Below the pieces are notes generated by a model that saw nothing but the letters and a program-made list of their open reading frames with translations, was not told where the DNA came from and made no database searches. A program made the position numbers and the translations under genes. Below are positions 45,150 through 53,059 of a stretch of 64,000 nucleotides of DNA, in pieces. This DNA is from Aminobacter sp. HY435 (lineage in GTDB: Bacteria; Pseudomonadota; Alphaproteobacteria; Rhizobiales; Rhizobiaceae): NCBI RefSeq assembly GCF_027568395.1, contig NZ_JANKZL010000015.1, positions 28,252 to 92,251 of the forward strand, written 5' to 3'. Position 1 is the first letter of the stretch. Every line of letters starts with the position of its first letter.

Positions 45150-46250
45150 ATGAATCCCAGAGCGCTTTGGCTGACGGCTGCGTCAGCTCTTGTTGCTGTC
45201 GCCACGACCGCCGCCACTGCTCAGGAGCGCGTGGTCAATGTCTACAACTGGTCGGACTACATCGACTCCTCGATCATCGACGACTTCACCAAGGAAACCG
45301 GCATCAAGGTCGTCTATGACGTCTACGATTCCAACGAAATCCTCGAGACCAAGCTGCTCGCGGGCGGCAGCGGCTACGACATCGTCGTTCCGACGGCCAG
45401 CCCCTTCCTGGCGCGCCAGATCCAGGCCGGCGTCTACCAGAAGCTCGACAAGTCGAAGCTGCCCAACCTGACCAACATGTGGGACGCCGTTTCCGAACGC
45501 GTTGCCAAGTTCGATCCCGGCAACGAGTTTTCCGTGAACTACATGTGGGGCACCACCGGCATTGGCTACAACACCAAGAAGATCAAGGAAGCGCTTGGCG
45601 TCGACAGCATCGACAGCTGGGACGTCATCTTCAAGCCCGAGCAGCTCGCCAAGCTGGCGGACTGCGGCGTCTACTTCCTCGATTCGCCGACCGACATCAT
45701 TCCGACAGCATTGAACTATCTTGGCCTGGTGCCGGATTCGACGGCGCCTGAAGACATCGCCAAGGCCGAGGAGCTGATGCTCAGCATCCGTCCGTCGATC
45801 CGCAAGTTCCACTCGTCCGAATTCATCAATGCGCTGGCAAACGGCGACATCTGCGTGGCGGTTGGCTTCTCCGGCGACCTGTTCCAGGCGCGTGACCGCG
45901 CGGCCGAAGCCGACCAGGGCGTCGAGATCTCCTACGTCATCCCGAAGGAAGGCGCCGAGATGTGGTTCGACCAGATGGCGATTCCCGCCGATGCCAAGCA
46001 CGTCGACGAGGCCCACGCCTTCATCAACTACATGATGAAGCCCGAGGTGATCGCCAAGGCATCGAACTACGTCTTCTACGCCAATGGCAACAAGGCGTCC
46101 CAGCCGCTTCTCGACAAGGAAGTGCTGGACGACAAGGCGATCTATCCCGACGACGCGACGATGGCCAAGCTGTTCACCGTCTCTCCTTACGATCCCAAGA
46201 CCCAGCGCGCGATCACACGCAGCTGGACCAGGATCGTCACTGGACAATAA
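45150..46250 (+). CDS. potF: putrescine ABC transporter, periplasmic binding protein
   Basis: A 366-residue polyamine-binding protein. Signal peptide residues 1-24 ('ALVAVATTAATAQ'). 'VVNVYNWSDYIDSSII' starts the mature protein, where the Trp and Asp in 'YNWSDYI' are polyamine-site residues in PotF/PotD; 'SGYDIVVPTASPFLARQI', 'YMWGTTGIGYN' and 'AEMWFDQMAIP' are further ligand blocks. ATG 45150 has AAAAGGAGA upstream. It heads potFGHI. A 9-bp hairpin after its stop probably limits read-through so that binding protein exceeds the membrane subunits. Confidence 0.92.
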   Translation: MNPRALWLTAASALVAVATTAATAQERVVNVYNWSDYIDSSIIDDFTKETGIKVVYDVYDSNEILETKLLAGGSGYDIVVPTASPFLARQIQAGVYQKLDKSKLPNLTNMWDAVSERVAKFDPGNEFSVNYMWGTTGIGYNTKKIKEALGVDSIDSWDVIFKPEQLAKLADCGVYFLDSPTDIIPTALNYLGLVPDSTAPEDIAKAEELMLSIRPSIRKFHSSEFINALANGDICVAVGFSGDLFQARDRAAEADQGVEISYVIPKEGAEMWFDQMAIPADAKHVDEAHAFINYMMKPEVIAKASNYVFYANGNKASQPLLDKEVLDDKAIYPDDATMAKLFTVSPYDPKTQRAITRSWTRIVTGQ

Positions 46251-46265
46251 CGACAAGACCGCAGT

Positions 46266-46287
46266 CCCGGCGCCGCGAGGCGCCGGG
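46266..46287 (+). terminator. intercistronic hairpin between potF and potG
   Basis: A perfect 9-bp GC stem (46266-46274 with 46279-46287) with a GCGA tetraloop, followed by a weak T-rich stretch. It lies 15 bases after the potF stop and 32 bases before the potG ATG. It may act as an attenuator or 3'-end stabiliser of the potF message. Confidence 0.6.
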
Positions 46288-46318
46288 ATTTCGCGTCGGG
46301 GCAGCGACGGAGAGGGAC

Positions 46319-47455
46319 ATGAAATCGCTCGGCAACATCCGCAGGGAGTTTGCGCCCTGGAACAACCCGGACGCCAAGCCGTACATTCAGTTCAAGAATG
46401 TAACCAAGCAGTTCGGCGACTTCACCGCCGTCAACAACCTTTCTCTGTCGATCTATGAGCGCGAATTCTTCGCCCTGCTCGGCGCGTCGGGCTGCGGAAA
46501 GTCGACGCTGCTGCGCATGCTGGCGGGTTTCGAGGAGCCGACATCGGGCCAGATCCTTCTCGACGGCCAGGACCTGCGCGGCATCCCGCCCTACCGTCGA
46601 CCGGTCAACATGATGTTCCAGTCCTATGCCCTGTTCCCGCATATGACGGTGGAGCAGAACATTGCCTTTGGTCTCAAGCAGGACGGCATGGCCAAGGCCG
46701 ACATCGAAAAGCGCGTGGCCGAGATGTTGAAGCTGGTCAAGCTCTCGCAATTCGCCAAGCGCAAGCCGCACCAGCTCTCCGGTGGCCAGCGCCAGCGCGT
46801 CGCGCTCGCCCGCGCCGTCGCCAAGCGGCCGAAGGTGCTGCTGCTCGACGAGCCGCTCGGCGCGCTCGACAAGAAGCTGCGCGAGGAAACCCAGTTCGAA
46901 CTGATGGACCTGCAGCAGACGCTCGGCCTGACCTTTGTCGTCGTCACCCACGACCAGGAAGAGGCCATGACCATGGCCGACCGCATCGCCATTATCGACA
47001 AGGGCGAGGTGATGCAGGTGGCGACGCCGGCGGAAGTCTATGAAGCGCCGGGCTCGCGTTTCGTCGCCGACTTTGTCGGCAACATCAACACATTCGAAGG
47101 CAAGGTCGCCGATCGCAACGGCGCCGGCGCCACGATTTCCAGCGCCGATCTCTTGATCCGCACCTCGAACGCCGGCGAGATTCCTGTCGGCACCGAAGTC
47201 GCATTCGCCATCCGCCCCGAAAAGATCAAGGTGTCTTCGAAGCGGCCCGAAACGGGCGACAACGTCATGGAAGGCGAGGTCTATGACATCGCCTATCTCG
47301 GCGACATGACGATCTTCCACGTCAAGCTGGGCGATGGTCAGGTGGTCAAGGCAAGTTCGCTCAACGCGACGCGTGCCACCGACGATCCGCTGAGCTGGGA
47401 CGACAAGGCCTGGATTTCCTTCCGGCAGGACGCCGGCGTCGTGCTGACGCGATAG
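46319..47455 (+). CDS. potG: putrescine ABC transporter, ATP-binding subunit
   Basis: A 378-residue ABC ATPase of the polyamine/opine/iron type. Walker A 'GASGCGKST', Q-loop '[14 protein letters not shown]', signature '[14 protein letters not shown]', Walker B '[12 protein letters not shown]' and H-loop 'VVTHDQEEA' are all intact. The C-terminal TOBE region starts after '[12 protein letters not shown]' with 'AIRPEKIKV' and '[13 protein letters not shown]'. The frame is open far upstream, but ATG 46319 follows GGAGAGGGAC and starts the known N-terminal extension of PotG. It energises PotH/PotI. Confidence 0.93.
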   Translation: MKSLGNIRREFAPWNNPDAKPYIQFKNVTKQFGDFTAVNNLSLSIYEREFFALLGASGCGKSTLLRMLAGFEEPTSGQILLDGQDLRGIPPYRRPVNMMFQSYALFPHMTVEQNIAFGLKQDGMAKADIEKRVAEMLKLVKLSQFAKRKPHQLSGGQRQRVALARAVAKRPKVLLLDEPLGALDKKLREETQFELMDLQQTLGLTFVVVTHDQEEAMTMADRIAIIDKGEVMQVATPAEVYEAPGSRFVADFVGNINTFEGKVADRNGAGATISSADLLIRTSNAGEIPVGTEVAFAIRPEKIKVSSKRPETGDNVMEGEVYDIAYLGDMTIFHVKLGDGQVVKASSLNATRATDDPLSWDDKAWISFRQDAGVVLTR

Positions 47456-47463
47456 GTGCGGAG

Positions 47464-48375
47464 ATGAAAGGTCTCGTCGCAGCTGTCACAAACCGCCTCG
47501 TCATCCTGGTTCCCTACGTCTGGCTGCTGGTTTTCTTCCTCGTTCCGTTTCTCATCGTCTTCAAGATTTCCCTGTCGACGACCGCGATCGCGATGCCACC
47601 CTACACGCCGGTCCTCACCTTGCAGGATGGCCTGTCGGCGCTGTGGGCGCAGTTCGGCGAGTTCAGCTTCGACAATTACCTGTGGCTGACCGAGGACCCG
47701 CTCTATTTCAACGCCTATCTGTCGAGCGTCGTCATTGCCGGGATCTCGACATTCCTGACGCTGCTCGTCGGCTACCCGATCGCCTATGGCATGGCGCGCG
47801 CGCCCGCGACTATCCGGCCGACCTTGCTGATGCTGGTGATCCTGCCGTTCTGGACCAGCTTCCTGATCCGGGTCTACGCCTGGATCGGCATTCTCAAGCC
47901 GGAAGGCCTGCTCAACCAGGTTTTGCTCGCCACCGGCATCATTGACCAGCCGCTGGTGATCCTGAACACGCACTCGGCGATCTTCATCGGCATCGTCTAT
48001 TCCTACCTGCCGTTCATGATCCTGCCGCTCTATTCGGCGCTGGAAAAGATGGATTTCTCGCTGATCGAGGCCGCTCAGGATCTCGGCTGCACCCCCGTGG
48101 GTGCCTTCTGGAAAGTCACCTTCCCGCTGTCGCTGCCTGGCGTCATCGCCGGGTGTCTTCTGGTATTCATCCCCGCCGTCGGCGAATTCGTCATCCCGGA
48201 TCTTTTGGGCGGTTCGCAGACGCTGATGATCGGAAAGACCTTGTGGAACGAGTTCTTCGCCAATCGCGACTGGCCGGTTTCATCGGCGGTGGCGGTCATC
48301 CTGCTGTTGCTGCTCGTGGTGCCGATCATGTTCTTCCAGCAGGCGCAGGCCCGCGCCCAGGAAGAGGGACGCTGA
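47464..48375 (+). CDS. potH: putrescine ABC transporter, permease
   Basis: A 303-residue inner-membrane permease with six spans. The EAA-loop reads 'IEAAQDLGCTPVGAFWKVTFPLSLPG' spread over residues about 200-225, contacting the ATPase. 'VPYVWLLVFFLVPFLIVF' is the first span. It follows potG by eight bases and precedes potI by one base. Together with PotI it forms the putrescine channel. Confidence 0.92.
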   Translation: MKGLVAAVTNRLVILVPYVWLLVFFLVPFLIVFKISLSTTAIAMPPYTPVLTLQDGLSALWAQFGEFSFDNYLWLTEDPLYFNAYLSSVVIAGISTFLTLLVGYPIAYGMARAPATIRPTLLMLVILPFWTSFLIRVYAWIGILKPEGLLNQVLLATGIIDQPLVILNTHSAIFIGIVYSYLPFMILPLYSALEKMDFSLIEAAQDLGCTPVGAFWKVTFPLSLPGVIAGCLLVFIPAVGEFVIPDLLGGSQTLMIGKTLWNEFFANRDWPVSSAVAVILLLLLVVPIMFFQQAQARAQEEGR

Positions 48376-48376
48376 C

Positions 48377-49195
48377 ATGAATGCCAGCTGGAGCCGCTTC
48401 AACATCTCGGCCATCGTCCTGGGCTTTGCGTTCCTCTATTTGCCCATCGTGCTGCTGGTCATCTTCTCGTTCAACGAATCCAAGCTGGTCACCGTCTGGG
48501 GCGGGTTCTCGACCAAATGGTACGTGTCGCTGTTCCACAATCAGGGCCTGATGGACGCGGCATGGGTGACCATCCGCGTCGGCCTGATTTCGGCAACGCT
48601 GGCGACCGTGCTCGGCACGCTCGCCGCCCTTGCACTGACCCGCTACACGCGTTTCCGGGGCAGGGTGCTGTTTTCGGGCATGGTCTTCGCGCCGCTGGTC
48701 ATGCCCGAGGTCATCACCGGTCTATCGCTGCTTCTGCTGTTCGTTGCCGTCGGCCTCGACCGCGGGTTTTTCACGCTGACCCTCGCACATGTCACCTTTT
48801 CGATGTGTTTCGTGGCAGTCGTGGTGCAGTCGCGCCTGGTCACCTTCGACCGATCGCTCGAGGAGGCCGCGATGGATCTCGGTGCGCCGCCGGTCAAGAC
48901 GTTTTTCCAGATCACGCTGCCCGTCATCCTGCCGGCGATCATATCCGGCTGGATGCTGGCCTTCACCCTGTCGATCGATGACCTGGTGATTTCGAGCTTC
49001 GCTTCGGGTCCCGGGGCAACGACCTTGCCGATGAAGATCTACAGCCAGGTGCGGCTTGGCGTGACGCCGGAAATCAATGCTGCCTGCACCATCCTGATCG
49101 GCATCGTCGCAGTGGGCGTCATCGCCGCGTCGTTGGTCAACAAGCGGCGCGAGGTCCAGCGCCTGCGCGACGAGCAGGCTGCGCAGCGCGGATAG
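48377..49195 (+). CDS. potI: putrescine ABC transporter, permease
   Basis: A 272-residue permease with six spans. The EAA-loop is 'EEAAMDLGAPPVKTFFQITLPVILP' over residues about 160-185, followed by 'SIDDLVISSFASGPGATTLP', the typical PotC/PotI end segment. It completes the potFGHI operon. Imported putrescine could feed the PuuA/PuuB-like enzymes encoded at 35.9-38.7 kb. No clear terminator is seen in the next 60 bases. Confidence 0.92.
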   Translation: MNASWSRFNISAIVLGFAFLYLPIVLLVIFSFNESKLVTVWGGFSTKWYVSLFHNQGLMDAAWVTIRVGLISATLATVLGTLAALALTRYTRFRGRVLFSGMVFAPLVMPEVITGLSLLLLFVAVGLDRGFFTLTLAHVTFSMCFVAVVVQSRLVTFDRSLEEAAMDLGAPPVKTFFQITLPVILPAIISGWMLAFTLSIDDLVISSFASGPGATTLPMKIYSQVRLGVTPEINAACTILIGIVAVGVIAASLVNKRREVQRLRDEQAAQRG

Positions 49196-49415
49196 CGAGT
49201 ACGACTGGAAACCCGCGACCGGTCGCCAAGGCGGATTGCTGGCCGGTCACGTCGGTTTGTCCCGTCAGGCAACGAATTGTAGTTACTTGATGCCTGCGGG
49301 CAGGTTCATCTTGTATTTCGGAGGGCCAGATCAGGCATTTGCCGTTCGGCGATCCTCTAGATATGCGAAATGGCTCGTGCTAGCGTAAGACATTGTTTTG
49401 CAAGGAGTAGGGTAG

Positions 49416-49727
49416 ATGACGCGTTTCATGGCTACGGCCGCAGCTTTGTCTTTTGTCGCTCTCGCGGCGACGGCTTGTAATACCCCTCAGGAGCGTGCGG
49501 TCGGCGGTGGCGCCATTGGCGCAGCTGGTGGCGCGCTTGTCGGCCAGGCTATCGGCGGCAACACCGGCGCCACGGTTGCCGGTGCCGTCATCGGCGGTCT
49601 CGCCGGTGCGATGATCGGTGCTGGCACCGCGCCCGGCGAATGCCGCTACCACCGCTATGACAGCCGCGGCCGTCCGATGTACGACCGCAACGGCAGGCCG
49701 GTGACTTACCTGGCACCCTGCCAGTAA
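49416..49727 (+). CDS. glycine-zipper outer-membrane lipoprotein
   Basis: A 103-residue lipoprotein precursor. The lipobox is 'LAATAC' with Cys21 as the lipidated residue. The mature part has a glycine-zipper helix pair ('GGGAIGAAGGALVGQAIGG' and 'ATVAGAVIGGLAGAMIGAG'), as in SlyB/Rcn-type and 17-kDa surface-antigen proteins. The C-terminus has 'CRYHRYDSRGRPMYDRNGRP' with a second Cys. It probably sits in the outer membrane and supports envelope integrity. GGAGTAGGG precedes the start. It is monocistronic. Confidence 0.85.
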   Translation: MTRFMATAAALSFVALAATACNTPQERAVGGGAIGAAGGALVGQAIGGNTGATVAGAVIGGLAGAMIGAGTAPGECRYHRYDSRGRPMYDRNGRPVTYLAPCQ

Positions 49728-50143
49728 GCTGTTCGTCCATTTCGCGGTGAACAGGCCGCTGAAAACGCAGGCGGCGTGCTCCGGACGGAGCGCGCCGTTT
49801 CTGCATTGGGCTCAGTGTGCGAACGGTGGTTGCCGGGATGTCGGAAAGCGCTGCCTCGACGGCACCTCTTGTGCGCCGGCTGCGGTCCGAGCTTGTATCG
49901 CTTTCGTCGGCGGCAGCGCCATCCGCATGGCTGCCCGCCAGTTTGTGAAGATCGCGAAGGTGCCTCGCCGGCATCTCCGCTGGTGTGCAAACACGCAAAG
50001 GCCCAGCCGTGTCTCGGCTGCGGTTGCGCCAGCATGCGGCGTGCCGGTCAAGCCGGGCCGCCCGCCAGGTCGCGCAGTCTCTGTTCATGTCTGGCGAGGC
50101 GATCCAGCCTTCACCTTCGTGAGCTGGATCGCCTGCCCAGGCG
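49728..50143. other. 416-base gap without a recognisable gene
   Basis: Open frames cross this stretch on both strands, but none has a ribosome site, family motif or plausible protein composition; their translations are Arg/Cys/Ala-rich as expected of non-coding GC-rich DNA. The only structure I see is the hairpin at 50097-50134. Confidence 0.6.
50097..50134. terminator. hairpin after the P1 peptidase gene
   Basis: A perfect 12-bp stem (50097-50108 with 50123-50134) with a 14-base loop, beginning nine bases beyond the stop of the minus-strand P1 peptidase gene. There is no T-run on either side, so termination would need rho, or the hairpin protects the 3' end. Confidence 0.55.
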
Positions 50144-51370
50144 TTAGTCGTTCAGGCGGTTGTACGCCTTCAGCGCGGTCCTCAGGCGGTCGTGCGGGAT
50201 CGCGTAAGAGACATTGCCGTCGCGGCCGGTCATCGTCTCCGCAGCCACCATGGCGTTGACGATGGCCTCCTCGGTTGCGTCGGCCGTGGCGTGGATCAGC
50301 GGGTTCATCTCGTCGTTGGACAGCATTTCGAGCGACGTGTTGCCCTTGCGGCTGAAGGCCCCGGCATTGGCGGTGGAGAAAGCGATGAAAATGTCGCCGC
50401 TGCTGTTGGCGCCATAGCCGCCGGTGCGGGCCATGCCGATCGGCACCCGCCGGGCTAGTCGTTTGAGCTGGTGCGGCAGGAGCGGCGCGTCGGTCGCGAC
50501 CACGACGATGATCGAGCCGGCTTCCTCTCGCTTCCACGACGTGTCCGGCATCAGGTCGGTGATCTCGCGCCCGACCGGCACGCCGGCGATGGTCAAATCG
50601 GCGCGGGTGCCGAAATTGCCCTGCACGAGCACGCCTACCGTGTAGCCGCCTTCATCGTCGGCGAGCTGGCGCGAAGAGGTGCCTGTGCCGCCCTTGAAGT
50701 TGAACAGGTTCATGCCGGTCCCGCCGCCGACATTGCCTTCGGCGACCGGGCCAGAGGTTGCGCCGTCGAGTGCTGCGTAGACGTGCGCCTTTTTGACATG
50801 CATGCCGTTGATGTCGTTCAGCACGCCGTCCCAGGTCTCGGCGACCACCGGCAAGAGCCAGTACAGGTCCTCGCTCAGCGGTGCGACCAAGCCGTTCTCG
50901 GCCTGCCAGGAAACCGCCGAATCGCGCACCACGCCGACGCTGTGGGTGTTGGTGATCATGACGGGGCCTTCAAGAAAGCCGCTTTCCTCGATCCAGGTGG
51001 TGCCGGTCATTTCGCCATTGCCGTTGAGCGAGTACCAGCCCGAAAAGACGGGATCGAACTGCTTGCCGCGTGGCAGGATGGCGGTGACGCCGGTGCGCAC
51101 CGGTCCCTTGCCGACCTCGGTCGGCCCCGCCCCCTCGACGATCGTTGCGTAGCCGACTGTGACGCCCTGCACGTCGGTGATGGCGTTGTTCGGTCCGGGC
51201 GTTCCGGCGAACGGAATTCCGAGGTCTCGGGCGCGGGGCTTGGTGGGCATCGATGCATCCATGGGCGCGAGGGCGGCCGCATTTGCTCCGGCCGCCGGGT
51301 CTGTCGGCGTTGGGCCGTTGCCGGACTGTAGTGTGAGCATTCCGCGCCGGTCTATGGCTGGACCAGCCAT
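50144..51370 (-). CDS. P1-family peptidase (DmpA/BapA-type aminopeptidase)
   Basis: A 408-residue N-terminal nucleophile hydrolase. The self-cleavage site is Asn322-Ser323 in 'GYGANSSGDIFIAFST'; Ser323 becomes the N-terminal nucleophile of the beta chain. 'NAITDVQGVTVGYATI', 'ITNTHSVGVVRDSA' and 'VGGGTGMNLFNFKGGTGTSSR' are family blocks of the alpha chain. These enzymes remove N-terminal D-, L- or beta-amino acids from small peptides. The first 40 residues are Pro/Ala-rich and not conserved-looking, so starts at 51340, 51262 or 51250 are possible. No signal peptide is apparent. Confidence 0.85.
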   Translation of the reverse strand: MAGPAIDRRGMLTLQSGNGPTPTDPAAGANAAALAPMDASMPTKPRARDLGIPFAGTPGPNNAITDVQGVTVGYATIVEGAGPTEVGKGPVRTGVTAILPRGKQFDPVFSGWYSLNGNGEMTGTTWIEESGFLEGPVMITNTHSVGVVRDSAVSWQAENGLVAPLSEDLYWLLPVVAETWDGVLNDINGMHVKKAHVYAALDGATSGPVAEGNVGGGTGMNLFNFKGGTGTSSRQLADDEGGYTVGVLVQGNFGTRADLTIAGVPVGREITDLMPDTSWKREEAGSIIVVVATDAPLLPHQLKRLARRVPIGMARTGGYGANSSGDIFIAFSTANAGAFSRKGNTSLEMLSNDEMNPLIHATADATEEAIVNAMVAAETMTGRDGNVSYAIPHDRLRTALKAYNRLND

Positions 51371-51440
51371 CAGCTGTGCGCTCAGGCGATAGTGGTCCAG
51401 ACGGCTGAACCTTGCCTCAACACTGACTAGGTTGCAGCAG

Positions 51441-51899
51441 CTAGACCGTGCTCCAACTGATCGAAACGATTGTCAGAACCGTGCCTACCAAACAGGCCTG
51501 GCGAACTACCCAGAAGTTGACCTTTTCAACAAGCGTCTCGCCGTCGTTGGTTTGGATATCCCAACCTCTTAGTGCGATCGCGCCCCACAAAAGTAATGTG
51601 CCACCTCCAATGCCAACAAGCATTTCTGACCATGGCTGCGACCCAAACTCTTTCAGAGCGATGCGGCCGATTAGCAGCCCAATTGTTGCTGCATATGCCA
51701 TTGACCCAAACGAACGTCCCCAACCTGAGCGCAGCTTTTGTAGCCGCTCGCGATTGGCGGCAACGTCCGTATCAGTCCAATCCTCCCTCAGGAATCGCTC
51801 GGGAGAAAAAGCTGCCAGAACAGAGAAACGAATCATCTTCCCCAAAGATAGCAACGCCATCTCCTTTGACGCCTGTGACGATGCAGCAAGCGATGACAC
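51441..51899 (-). CDS. hypothetical membrane protein, AT-richer orphan
   Basis: A 152-residue protein I do not recognise. Two hydrophobic segments are visible: 'SMAYAATIGLLIGRIAL' and 'MLVGIGGGTLLLWGAIAL', with a third weaker one at the C-terminus ('QACLVGTVLTIVSISW'). The first 60 residues are soluble with 'RERLQKLRSGWGRSFG'. Codon use is clearly less GC-rich than the neighbours, with many A- and T-ending codons. Met14 or Met22 could be the true start. Its position beside tRNA-His and its composition suggest acquired DNA. Function unknown. Confidence 0.6.
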   Translation of the reverse strand: MSSLAASSQASKEMALLSLGKMIRFSVLAAFSPERFLREDWTDTDVAANRERLQKLRSGWGRSFGSMAYAATIGLLIGRIALKEFGSQPWSEMLVGIGGGTLLLWGAIALRGWDIQTNDGETLVEKVNFWVVRQACLVGTVLTIVSISWSTV

Positions 51900-52023
51900 A
51901 CAGCCGATCAGCTATATGGAGATGCCGAGTGTGAGCAAAAAGCTTTGGAAATCAAGAAATGCCAGCGTCAACCACATCTGAATGTAGCTCGCTCGAGGCA
52001 GATCTTTGAATTTTTGGGTGGGA

Positions 52024-52100
52024 TGGTACGGTTGGGTGGGCTCGAACCACCGACCTCCGGATCCACAATCCGGCGCTCTAACCAACTGAGCTACAACCGC
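52024..52100 (-). tRNA. tRNA-His (GTG anticodon)
   Basis: A 77-base gene on the minus strand, with CCA encoded (52026-52024). The acceptor, D (AGCTCAGTTGG), anticodon (loop TTGTGGA) and T (GGTTCGAGCCC) arms all fold. Acceptor pair 1-72 is G-T and the discriminator is A73. The base before G1 is C, so there is no encoded G-1. That combination is the known tRNA-His variant of one alphaproteobacterial group. Confidence 0.96.
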
Positions 52101-52236
52101 GTATCTTGCTCTGATGCCGCGTCCATACGGACAATTCGGACGCATTTCAAGAGCTTTGCGCGCTATCCACTGCGGCGATTTGCACTGGGCCGGTGAAGTC
52201 CTTGATAACCGCGGCGTTGCGGCCTCCAAAAAAAAG

Positions 52237-52268
52237 AAAAGGCCGGCGGGAGGAGGTGCCGGCCTTTT
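52237..52268 (-). terminator. phasin terminator carrying a CCUCCUCCC loop
   Basis: On the minus strand an 11-bp stem (AAAAGGCCGGC with GCCGGCCTTTT) encloses the loop ACCTCCTCCC, followed by CTTTTTTTT. It is the last of three tandem stem-loops after the phasin gene and the transcript end. The loop is the same 9-mer as in the other two. Confidence 0.85.
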
Positions 52269-52276
52269 CCCTATGT

Positions 52277-52300
52277 GACCAGCGGGAGGAGGTGCTGGCC
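52277..52300 (-). ncRNA. CCUCCUCCC stem-loop, second of three
   Basis: On the minus strand GGCCAGC pairs with GCTGGTC (7 bp, one G-U) around the loop ACCTCCTCCC. It lies exactly 36 bases from the equivalent loop position of its neighbours on each side, in the 3' region of the phasin transcript. Confidence 0.6.
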
Positions 52301-52313
52301 GCTTCGCCCGACA

Positions 52314-52335
52314 GGCAGAGGGAGGAGGAACCGCC
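52314..52335 (-). ncRNA. CCUCCUCCC stem-loop, first of three
   Basis: On the minus strand GGCGG pairs with CTGCC (5 bp, one G-U) around the loop TTCCTCCTCCCT. It starts 25 bases after the phasin stop codon. The stem is weaker than in the other two, but the loop 9-mer is identical. Confidence 0.55.
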
Positions 52336-52360
52336 CGCCGGGTATTCGATCTGGCGGCCT

Positions 52361-52819
52361 TTAGGCTGCCTTGATCTCTTTCAGCGCCTTTTCGAAGGCG
52401 GTCTTGACCGGCTTGGTGACGTCTTCAGCCGCCTTCGAGGCGACCGACTGGAAGTCCTTGGCCTGCTCGACGGTCAGTTCGACGCGCTTGCGAAGGTATG
52501 CGGTCTGCAACTCGACGATTTCCGACAGCGACTTGGCGCCAGCGAGAGCCTCGAGATGGGCAAAGCCGGTCTCGGCGTTGGTGCGCAGCGCGGCGATCGC
52601 CTTGAGCGACAGCTCGCTGGAAACGCTACGCGCGGTCTCGAAGCTGGTTTCAAGCGTCTTCTGGGCTTCTTCAGCGCCGGTCTTGAGCTTGCTGTAGGCT
52701 TCCTTCGACTGCTCGACGCCCTTCTCAGCGAAGGCGCGGAACTGATCGGAGGCCTTGGAAACGTCGAAGCTCGGCATTGCAATGGTATCTGCGAATTCTG
52801 CGGTCTTGGTCTTGGACAT
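52361..52819 (-). CDS. phasin family protein
   Basis: A 152-residue amphipathic helical protein of the phasin_2 type, which coats polyhydroxybutyrate granules. 'AMPSFDVSKASDQFRAFAEKGVEQSKEAYSKLK' (about residues 14-46) is the characteristic start, followed by 'ALRTNAETGFAHLEALAGAKSLSEIVELQTAYLRKRVE' over residues 78-115. No signal peptide or cysteine. It stands alone, with 240 bases upstream for its promoter and an unusual 3' region of three CCUCCUCCC hairpins, the last being the terminator. Phasins in rhizobia are induced with PHB storage and stress. Confidence 0.9.
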   Translation of the reverse strand: MSKTKTAEFADTIAMPSFDVSKASDQFRAFAEKGVEQSKEAYSKLKTGAEEAQKTLETSFETARSVSSELSLKAIAALRTNAETGFAHLEALAGAKSLSEIVELQTAYLRKRVELTVEQAKDFQSVASKAAEDVTKPVKTAFEKALKEIKAA

Positions 52820-53012
52820 TGTCTCACCCTGTGGACTGGACGGACATTGTCATCCGTCTCGTTTATTCGCAGGGTTCATATAGCATCGGGTTTTGTGCAT
52901 TGCAATATTTATGATGCGGTGCACCATTTTTTGCCGACGAGGTTAACCACGTGGCGAGAATAATGCCGCTAGACTGCGCCTGTTTGCTAGACCTTGGCGA
53001 TGACGGCTTTTA

Positions 53013-53027
53013 TTAACAAAGCGTTAA
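53013..53027. promoter_or_regulatory. full CtrA-type site upstream of the PdhS-like kinase gene
   Basis: TTAA at 53013-53016, a seven-base spacer, and TTAA at 53024-53027: an exact TTAA-N7-TTAA match to the CtrA consensus. It lies 32 bases before the start of the histidine kinase gene, where it would overlap the promoter. Confidence 0.6.
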
Positions 53028-53059
53028 TTGCGAGAATGCGTGCCTAGCGGGTTATGTGA

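Noticed and set aside
49747..50259. 170-codon plus-strand frame in the gap after the glycine-zipper gene.
   Set aside because: No ribosome site, no recognisable family, Arg/Cys/Pro-rich translation, and it runs into the antisense of the P1 peptidase gene.
52246..52335. 36-nt period repeats suggestive of a CRISPR array.
   Set aside because: Only about ten bases per unit are conserved, there are three units, they sit in hairpin loops on a gene 3' end, and no cas genes are present.
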